This document shows positions 5,477 to 10,651 of a stretch of DNA of 10,651 nt, piece by piece. The stretch is from an uncultured Collinsella sp. (lineage in GTDB: Bacteria > Actinomycetota > Coriobacteriia > Coriobacteriales > Coriobacteriaceae): positions 1 to 10,651 of the forward strand of contig CABQZS010000081.1 in assembly GCA_902468695.1 (NCBI GenBank), given 5' to 3'. The notes below the pieces were generated by a model. That model was not told the DNA's origin. It did not search any database and was given only the letters and a program-made list of their open reading frames with translations. Position numbers and translations under genes: made by a program. How positions within the stretch are numbered: position 1 is the stretch's first letter; each line of letters begins with the position of its first letter.

Positions 5477-8400
5477 ATGGATATGTTTGAGGACGAGCGC
5501 CAGCGCGTCTCGCATCGCCGTGGCGCGATTGCACGCGGCATAGCAAAGCGCGGCCTGGTGGCATTCCTGGCCTTCGCGATGGCCTTTGGCACCACGCCGG
5601 CTCAGCTGTGGGCCGAGGGCGCCGAGAGCATTGCCGAGGCTGTGGCTCAGGCTGCGACGCCGGGCGAGGACACAGCGCTTGCGGGCGGTGCCGCTGAGCA
5701 GAGCGGCGCCGAGGTTTCGGATTCCGAGGGCGCGCCTGCAGCTAGTGCAGCCATAACAGAGGCAGCAACTGGCGACGAAGGCTCGGCGACGGGGGAGAGC
5801 CCTGCCACGAGCGAGCAGTCTTCGACGGCATCCGCTGGCCAAGCGGGATCTGCCGCCGCGGCTGCCGTTCAGACAGAGAACCCGACAGAAACCGGCGATG
5901 TCGCCAAGAAGCAGGTCGAGGTCTCGTTCTCGATTATCGGCACCGATGCCGACGGCAAGGCTCAGACCTGGGTGGCACCTACGCAGCTCAAGCTCGACGA
6001 GGGCGCGACGGCTGCGGATGCCTTCATTAAGCTGCAGGAGAAGACGGGCTTCAAGGCGAAGTACGAACCGAACACGGCATACGGTTTCTACCTCGAAAGC
6101 ATCACATCCCCGAGCGATGGTCGCACGCTTGCCTACGATCCGACGACTTATGCCTTCTGGCAGCTGTTCGTCGACGGCGCGTCTTCCTCGGTTGGCGCGA
6201 GCAGCGTCAAGCTCACCCAGGGGCAAAAGATTGAGTTTGCCTATACGGCTGGTAGCTCGTCCCCTGTCGTTAAGGACCAGGTTGCCGCAAATGTGACCGT
6301 CATCGGTCGCGATGCCCAGGGCAAGACTCAGACCTGGGTCGATAACGCGCAGTATGTGGTGACGTCCGGTTCGAGCGCGCTTGACCTTACGAAGGTCGCG
6401 CTCGAGGCGAATGATATTGACGCCGTTGCTGCGGGCTCCTTCATTCTGAGCCTTAAGTACAACGGCGTTGAGCTGGGTACGCCGCTCGATTATTCGACCT
6501 ATTGGCAGCTGTTTATCAACGGCAAGTCGAGCGACTACACGGCAGACAATGTCACCATTCATGCTGGCGATACCGTTACGTGGTTCTACGGTGGCTGGGG
6601 CGACCAGTTGCCCTCTGATTCCGTCCATGCTTCCGTTCAGGTACTTGGTAAGGACAAGGACGGCAAGCAGCAGGTTTGGGCTTCGACGGGCCAGACGAGC
6701 CTCAAGGCAGGCTCCACTGCTAAGGATCTCCTTGAGCAGACCGGCCTTACTCTCGATGCTGGCGAATCGCCTTGGGGCTGGTTCCTCAACGGCATTACTT
6801 CGCCGTTCGATGGTAAGTCCTATGGCTGGGATGCTGCGACCAATAGCTATTGGCGCTTCTACGTAAATGGCAAGTTCGCCGACGTTGGCGCCGGTGCCTA
6901 CGAGCTCCAAGAGGGTGACGCCGTCACCTTTATGTATGGTGCTGACGCCGGTGCCCTTTCTGGCCAGGTTCTTGGGTCTGTCGATGTTATCGGTCCCGAT
7001 GTCAACGGCAACAATACTCGCTGGGGCTCGGCAAGCAATGTTTCTTTGCCCGAAGGCTCTACTGCCCAGAACCTTATTGAGACGGTCCTGAAGGCCAAGG
7101 GCGTTACGTACAACGGCTCCCAGAGTGGTGAGTACTGGTTCCTCAATTCCATCAACTCGCCGTTCGATCACAAGCCGTATGCCTGGGATGCTGCGACCAA
7201 TAAAAATTGGCACCTGTATATCAACGGAGAGCCCTCCTTACTCTGCGCCAATCAGATTACGCTCAAGAGCGGCGATAAGGTTACGCTTGCCTATACCACC
7301 GACGATTCGGCCATGCCCGATCCCGACAAGATTGTCGTGGACCCGAGCGCGACGACTCCTGATTGGGATGCCGAGTGGGCCGGCTACGGCAACAGTGGCA
7401 ACGGTTCGACCGTAACGGATGCCAAGACGCCTGCGCAGGCCGCCGGTCTTAAGTGGGCCTTCGATTGGAAGACCGAGTCTGGTCAGCAGTATGCCAACTG
7501 CAGCGAGCCTGTCATCGCTAACGGCTTTGTGTACATCGCGACCGAGAACGAGCTCATTAAGATCGATTCGTCCACGGGCAAAAAGGTTGCCTCTGCGCCG
7601 CTTGCCTCCAAGGTGAGCTATACTTCTCGTCCGATCTATACCAATGGCCTTATCATCGTTCCGCTCAACGGCGGTGCGGTCCAGGCGATTACTGCAGACA
7701 AGCTGATCTGCAAGTGGCTGACGCCTGGTTTGACGGATTTGACGCAGAGCTCCTGCACCGTCGTTTCGGACGGCGAGTACGTCTATGTAGGCTCGGTCGA
7801 TATTTCGTATGACGAGAATTACAACGCGACCTACGGCAACGGCTCCCTTAAGCGTATCAAGATTGCCACGGGCGAAGTCTCTTGGCAGAACATTGACGCT
7901 TCCGAGGGCTATTACTGGACTGGTGCGGCTTTGACGGATAAGTATGCCATCGTTCCTACGAGCGCGGGTACGCTTAAGTGCATTGATAAGACGACGGGCG
8001 ATGTCGTTTCGACCATGAAGCTCGGCGCCCTTGCGAACGCTGACTGCGTCGCCGATCCGTCCAATGGCTCGACCTTCTATCAGATGACGCACGACGGAAA
8101 GCTCCATGTGATTTCGCTTTCGGCGAAGGGCGTGCTGGGCGAGCAGAAGACGGTTGATCTGGGCCTTACGAATAATCTGAGCGCCCCTGCGGTGTCTGGT
8201 GACAATCTGATTGTCGGCGGACAGACGGCTACGGGCTCTGCTCTGGTTCTCTATAACCTGAAGACGGGTAAGACCACGATGGTCGCTGCTGCTGACGGCA
8301 AGGCGCTGCCGGCTGGCCTCAACGGTATTGCTGCTACTCCGCTGGTGAGTGTTCAGGGCGGCAAGACCTATGTGTACTTCACCGTTAACAGCGCGGATAG

Positions 8401-9202
8401 CAAGGATTACGTCAACTACTCTGCTGGTGGCGGCGTGTATCGCTATACGCTCGGCGATGCAGAGGCGACGCAGATTTATGATGCGGCTGGCCATTACCAG
8501 TACTGTGACTCTCCGGTCATTGCTGATGCTTCTGGCAATCTCTACTACATTAATGATTCGGGCACGCTGTTTAAACTTGGAGCTGTCGAGTCTTGGACGG
8601 TTGCCTTTAACTCCAACGGCGGGTCTGCTTGCGACACTAAGTTTGTTGCTACGGCTGATGGCAAGCTGGTCAAGCCGGCCGATCCGACGCGCGATGGCTA
8701 CACTTTCGGCGGTTGGTATACCGATGAGGCTTGCACGCAGGCGTATGACTTCAGTACGCCGGTGACGGCCGATCTGACGCTGTATGCCAAGTGGACCAAG
8801 AATGCCGTTAACCCTGGCGGTAATGGCGGTTCTGGCACTAATGGTGGCAATGGTGGCGCTGGCACGGGTTCCGGCTCCGGCACGAAGGGCCAGCAGGCTG
8901 GCGGCGCTGTCGCTCCGAGTCATAAGCCGACGACCAAGACGACGGTGTCGACCAAGACCGAGACCAAGGAAAACAAGTCCGACAAGAAGGATGAGAAGAA
9001 GTCTGACAAGAAGGACAACAAGTCCGACAAGAAGTCCGATTCCAAGTCCGATACGGGTGCTGCTTCCACGACCACTGCTAAGAAGTCCTCTAGTGCTTCC
9101 GAGCAGGAGACTGGCACCAACCCGCTCGCCATTGTTGGCGTTGCCGCCGGCGTCATCGGTCTCGCCATCGTCGGCGTGTTCGTGTTCACCAAACGTCGGT
9201 AG
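5477..9202 (+). CDS. Giant surface protein: four DUF4430 (transcobalamin-like) domains, beta-propeller, InlB repeat, C-terminal anchor
   Basis: A secreted protein of 1241 aa (1268 if ATG 5396 is used), proposed to bind corrinoids at the cell surface. Numbered from 5477: basic n-region and hydrophobic signal segment GLVAFLAFAMAFG (26-38); an Ala/Glu/Ser/Thr-rich spacer (about 48-143); four DUF4430 domains at about 144-259, 270-375, 383-491 and 498-611, each with an aromatic-W-x-(L/F)-(F/Y)-(V/I)-(D/N)-G motif (FWQLFVDG, YWQLFING, YWRFYVNG, NWHLYING); a PQQ/WD-type beta-propeller (about 655-1038) of repeated short strands such as GFVYIATENELIKIDSSTGK; an InlB B-repeat (about 1040-1109) with FNSNGG and GYTFGGWYTD; Gly-rich and then Lys/Ser/Asp-rich stalk; and a final hydrophobic helix from NPLAIVGVAAG ending F-T-K-R-R. 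There is no LPxTG, so it is probably membrane-anchored. DUF4430 is related to the C-terminal domain of transcobalamin and intrinsic factor, and a cobalamin riboswitch lies upstream. Ligand binding is inferred. Confidence 0.88.
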   Translation: MDMFEDERQRVSHRRGAIARGIAKRGLVAFLAFAMAFGTTPAQLWAEGAESIAEAVAQAATPGEDTALAGGAAEQSGAEVSDSEGAPAASAAITEAATGDEGSATGESPATSEQSSTASAGQAGSAAAAAVQTENPTETGDVAKKQVEVSFSIIGTDADGKAQTWVAPTQLKLDEGATAADAFIKLQEKTGFKAKYEPNTAYGFYLESITSPSDGRTLAYDPTTYAFWQLFVDGASSSVGASSVKLTQGQKIEFAYTAGSSSPVVKDQVAANVTVIGRDAQGKTQTWVDNAQYVVTSGSSALDLTKVALEANDIDAVAAGSFILSLKYNGVELGTPLDYSTYWQLFINGKSSDYTADNVTIHAGDTVTWFYGGWGDQLPSDSVHASVQVLGKDKDGKQQVWASTGQTSLKAGSTAKDLLEQTGLTLDAGESPWGWFLNGITSPFDGKSYGWDAATNSYWRFYVNGKFADVGAGAYELQEGDAVTFMYGADAGALSGQVLGSVDVIGPDVNGNNTRWGSASNVSLPEGSTAQNLIETVLKAKGVTYNGSQSGEYWFLNSINSPFDHKPYAWDAATNKNWHLYINGEPSLLCANQITLKSGDKVTLAYTTDDSAMPDPDKIVVDPSATTPDWDAEWAGYGNSGNGSTVTDAKTPAQAAGLKWAFDWKTESGQQYANCSEPVIANGFVYIATENELIKIDSSTGKKVASAPLASKVSYTSRPIYTNGLIIVPLNGGAVQAITADKLICKWLTPGLTDLTQSSCTVVSDGEYVYVGSVDISYDENYNATYGNGSLKRIKIATGEVSWQNIDASEGYYWTGAALTDKYAIVPTSAGTLKCIDKTTGDVVSTMKLGALANADCVADPSNGSTFYQMTHDGKLHVISLSAKGVLGEQKTVDLGLTNNLSAPAVSGDNLIVGGQTATGSALVLYNLKTGKTTMVAAADGKALPAGLNGIAATPLVSVQGGKTYVYFTVNSADSKDYVNYSAGGGVYRYTLGDAEATQIYDAAGHYQYCDSPVIADASGNLYYINDSGTLFKLGAVESWTVAFNSNGGSACDTKFVATADGKLVKPADPTRDGYTFGGWYTDEACTQAYDFSTPVTADLTLYAKWTKNAVNPGGNGGSGTNGGNGGAGTGSGSGTKGQQAGGAVAPSHKPTTKTTVSTKTETKENKSDKKDEKKSDKKDNKSDKKSDSKSDTGAASTTTAKKSSSASEQETGTNPLAIVGVAAGVIGLAIVGVFVFTKRR
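6779..7227 (+). repeat. Internal duplication between DUF4430 domains 3 and 4
   Basis: The stretch around 6779-6870 and the one around 7136-7227 are closely similar in DNA as well as protein, offset by 357 bases. They share CGCCGTTCGAT (6801-6811 and 7158-7168) and an identical 19-nt run TGGGATGCTGCGACCAATA (6827-6845 and 7184-7202). In protein both read W-F-L-N-(G/S)-I-(T/N)-S-P-F-D and W-D-A-A-T-N. Domains 1 and 2 are more diverged, which points to a fairly recent tandem copy of one domain. Confidence 0.75.
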
Positions 9203-9206
9203 GTGA
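9201..9206 (+). promoter_or_regulatory. Ribosome binding site overlapping the upstream stop codon
   Basis: AGGTGA matches part of the AGGAGGTGA anti-SD complement and overlaps the TAG (9200-9202) of the large DUF4430 gene. It lies five bases before GTG 9212. This supports GTG 9212 over the in-frame GTG at 9203, which has no site upstream, and implies translational coupling of the two genes. Confidence 0.5.
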
Positions 9207-9211
9207 GGGCT

Positions 9212-10120
9212 GTGTCCAGTAAATCCAAGGACGCTGACCCCAAGCAACCAGATTCCTCGTTCATTCAGTTCGATGATGCAAAGCAACAGGGCGCCGCTTC
9301 GGCGGCGTCCGCCCCTCGTCGCAAGGCGCTCCTTGGCGTTCTGACTGCCGCGTGCGTTGCGCTAATTGTCATATCGCTGGGCTTCGTCCATCCTTCCGAG
9401 AGCGGCGCCTGGTCCATTGACTGGATCGTTCAGACCGTGACGGGGGAGAGCGTCGTCGCGAAGGACGCCAAGGGGTCTGACTCGACCGTCGCTTCGGGTA
9501 AAGCTGGCTCCAAGGATTCCAAATCTTCGGATGGTGCGAACGACGAGTCTAAGGGTTCGGATAAATCTGACTCTAAGAAGGAGTCCGAGTCTTCGGACAA
9601 GGAATCAAACAAGGGCTCGGATAGCAAAAAGTCCGATGGTCAGAACGGCAAGAAGTCTGGAGATAAATCCGCTGCCCAGAATACGGGAGCCGGCGTTACT
9701 CCCAATGTGTCTGGCGGTGCTTCTTCGGGCGGCGGTCAGTCGTCTGATGGGGCCTCCAGTTCTAATGGCGGAAGCGCTCCCTCGGGCGGACAGGGCGGCT
9801 CGCAGGAGTCCAACTACGTAACGGTGACGGTTTCGGTCACATCGAGCGCTGTGGGCAATCCTGTGTCTTCTGGCGGCACCTTTACCTTTAACGAAGGCGC
9901 CACCGTTTACGATGCCCTGTGCGCGCTGGGCCTTTCTGTCAACGCACGCGGCTCATCGTACGGCACGTATGTCTCCGCGATTGGCGGTTTGGCCGAGAAA
10001 CAGTACGGCGGCACGAGCGGCTGGATGTACTCCGTCAACGGCACAACGCCCATGACGGCCTGCAGTAACTACGTTCTCTCCAATGGCGACAACGTAGTCT
10101 GGTATTACGTTACAGGCTAG
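9212..10120 (+). CDS. Membrane-anchored DUF4430 (transcobalamin-like) protein
   Basis: A 302-aa surface protein and likely partner of the upstream giant protein. Layout: a polar N-terminal tail (1-35), a basic R-R-K and one hydrophobic span (about 39-60, KALLGVLTAACVALIVISLG), then a Lys/Ser/Asp/Glu-rich stalk, a Gly/Ser-rich linker, and a single DUF4430 domain (about 200-302) with E-G-A-T-V-Y-D-A-L, S-G-W-M-Y-S-V-N-G and a W-Y-Y end. The span could be an uncleaved signal anchor. The sequence L-T-A-A-C48 loosely resembles a lipobox, but Thr at -3 and continued hydrophobicity after the Cys argue against lipidation. The start is a GTG (9212) coupled to the upstream stop; 9203 is possible. It shares the riboswitch-controlled transcript, as the genes abut with no terminator between. 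A role in taking a corrinoid from the larger protein and passing it toward a membrane transporter is inferred; no transporter gene lies in the window. Confidence 0.85.
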   Translation: MSSKSKDADPKQPDSSFIQFDDAKQQGAASAASAPRRKALLGVLTAACVALIVISLGFVHPSESGAWSIDWIVQTVTGESVVAKDAKGSDSTVASGKAGSKDSKSSDGANDESKGSDKSDSKKESESSDKESNKGSDSKKSDGQNGKKSGDKSAAQNTGAGVTPNVSGGASSGGGQSSDGASSSNGGSAPSGGQGGSQESNYVTVTVSVTSSAVGNPVSSGGTFTFNEGATVYDALCALGLSVNARGSSYGTYVSAIGGLAEKQYGGTSGWMYSVNGTTPMTACSNYVLSNGDNVVWYYVTG

Positions 10121-10142
10121 AGGCCTCGACATAGCGCGCCAG

Positions 10143-10180
10143 ACGGGCGGTTCGGACAAACATCCGGGCCGCCCGTTTTT
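10143..10180 (+). terminator. Strong intrinsic terminator of the DUF4430 operon
   Basis: ACGGGCGG (10143-10150) pairs perfectly with CCGCCCGT (10169-10176). The stem continues inward through two G-U pairs and CGGA/TCCG to a 6-nt loop (10157-10162), giving about 14 bp in all, and is followed by TTTTT (10176-10180). It lies 22 bases after the stop codon of the second DUF4430 gene. Confidence 0.9.
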
Positions 10181-10216
10181 CGTGCGAATGGGACTGGGTC
10201 GCCGGATCTCTCGGCA

Positions 10217-10253
10217 AACAAAAAACCGGTTGGAACGGGAATTCCAACCGGTT
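10217..10253 (-). terminator. Intrinsic terminator of the convergent GtrA gene
   Basis: AACCGGTTGGAA (10224-10235) and TTCCAACCGGTT (10242-10253) form a perfect 12-bp stem with a 6-nt loop. Read on the minus strand the stem is followed by a T-run (the A-rich 10217-10225 on the + strand), so it terminates the leftward gene. With the terminator at 10143-10180 it separates the two convergent units. Confidence 0.85.
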
Positions 10254-10279
10254 ATACATTCAAGCAAATAGTGAATCGA

Positions 10280-10651
10280 CTACGACCGTGCGCCCTCGAG
10301 GAAGAAGCGGCGGCTGAAGTAGTTGTACCAGGTGACGAGGAACGTGGCGATGGCCTTCATGGCCTGATAGCCGATGCTCAAAAACGTGACGCCCACAAAC
10401 ATGTACAGGTCGTTGAGGCCCAAACCAATCACCGACAGGATGGTGAAGATCGTGAACTCGCGCTTGCGGCTCATGCCTTCGCGGTGGTCGAACACGTACT
10501 TCATGCTGAGCCAGTAGTTGACCACGACGGACGTGATAAACGAAACCGTGGTGCTCATCAAAAAGTCGAGGTGGAACAGCTCGACGAGCGCAATGAGCAT
10601 GCCCCAGTCGATGCCAAAGGAGATAAGACCCACGACAGCGAACTTGAGGAA
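10280..10651 (-). CDS. GtrA-family membrane protein (5' end beyond the window)
   Basis: The visible 123 residues contain most of a GtrA/DPMS-type four-helix membrane protein (family size about 120-150 aa). From the window edge it reads F-L-K-F-A-V-V-G-L-I-S-F-G-I-D-W, the typical first-helix entry of the family, so the start codon lies just outside and the internal GTG at 10633-10631 is not the start. Further marks are S-F-I-T-S-V-V-V-N-Y-W-L-S-M-K-Y-V-F, which resembles the family's N-(F/Y)-x-x-x-(R/K)-(Y/F)-x-F signature, two more hydrophobic segments, and the C-terminal W-Y-N-Y-F-S-R-R-F-F. GtrA proteins are thought to help move lipid-linked sugars across the membrane during cell-surface glycan modification. 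The partner glycosyltransferase, if any, would lie outside. It is convergent to the DUF4430 operon. Confidence 0.88.
   Translation of the reverse strand, partial: FLKFAVVGLISFGIDWGMLIALVELFHLDFLMSTTVSFITSVVVNYWLSMKYVFDHREGMSRKREFTIFTILSVIGLGLNDLYMFVGVTFLSIGYQAMKAIATFLVTWYNYFSRRFFLEGARS

Noticed and set aside
8930..9060. Repeated AAGTCCGACAAGAAG-like units as a CRISPR or noncoding repeat
   Set aside because: They are in-frame codons for the Lys/Ser/Asp stalk of the surface protein, irregular in spacing and without spacers.
9040..9202. Sortase (LPxTG) anchoring of the large surface protein
   Set aside because: No LPxTG or close variant precedes the hydrophobic C-terminus; the end looks like a plain membrane helix with a basic tail.
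5312..9286. Two very long minus-strand open frames (more than 600 codons each) opposite the large DUF4430 gene
   Set aside because: The plus-strand frame has a signal peptide, recognisable domains and an anchor; the reverse frames are Arg/Ala/Leu-rich with no domain pattern and also cross the riboswitch or the operon junction.
9326..9400. Lipoprotein signal in the second DUF4430 protein (L-T-A-A-C)
   Set aside because: The -3 residue is Thr, the n-region is over 35 residues, and hydrophobicity continues past the Cys, so a transmembrane anchor fits better; not fully excluded.

Overview
The window looks like chromosomal DNA of a high-GC, Gram-positive gut actinobacterium of the Coriobacteriia, most likely Collinsella or a close relative. 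This is inferred from gene content and style: a clostridial-type FolD variant, a C69 dipeptidase, an AarF/UbiB protein paired with a phasin-like protein, and DUF4430 surface proteins behind a cobalamin riboswitch. No rRNA or other taxonomic marker is present, so the genus is not proven.

Layout, left to right. (1) 24-878 (+): folD, a folate one-carbon enzyme that keeps the family fold but has replaced several residues tied to cyclohydrolase activity. (2) 879-1234: a gene-free stretch holding a compact AT-rich element (916-1147, about 40% GC by hand count). It is bounded by 32-nt inverted repeats matching at 31 of 32 positions and has a second, perfect 12-bp inverted repeat inside. It looks like a MITE or other small dispersed palindromic element. 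(3) 1235-2758 (+): a C69 (PepD-type) Ntn-hydrolase dipeptidase. (4) 2858-3274 and 3283-5046 (+): a probable two-gene operon of a small phasin-like protein and an AarF/ABC1/UbiB atypical kinase with two C-terminal membrane helices, closed by an intrinsic terminator at 5098-5125.

(5) 5162-10120 (+) is the most interesting part. A cobalamin (B12) riboswitch aptamer leads into two abutting genes. The first encodes a very large secreted protein with four DUF4430 (transcobalamin C-terminal-like) domains, a PQQ-type beta-propeller, an InlB B-repeat, a charged stalk and a C-terminal membrane anchor. The second encodes a smaller protein with an N-terminal membrane anchor, a charged stalk and one DUF4430 domain at its free end. 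Riboswitch control and the transcobalamin-like fold together suggest a cell-surface corrinoid-capture system. A strong terminator (10143-10180) ends this unit.

(6) 10224-10253 is a terminator for the opposite strand, and 10280-10651 (-) is the 3' part of a convergent GtrA-family membrane protein gene that runs off the window.
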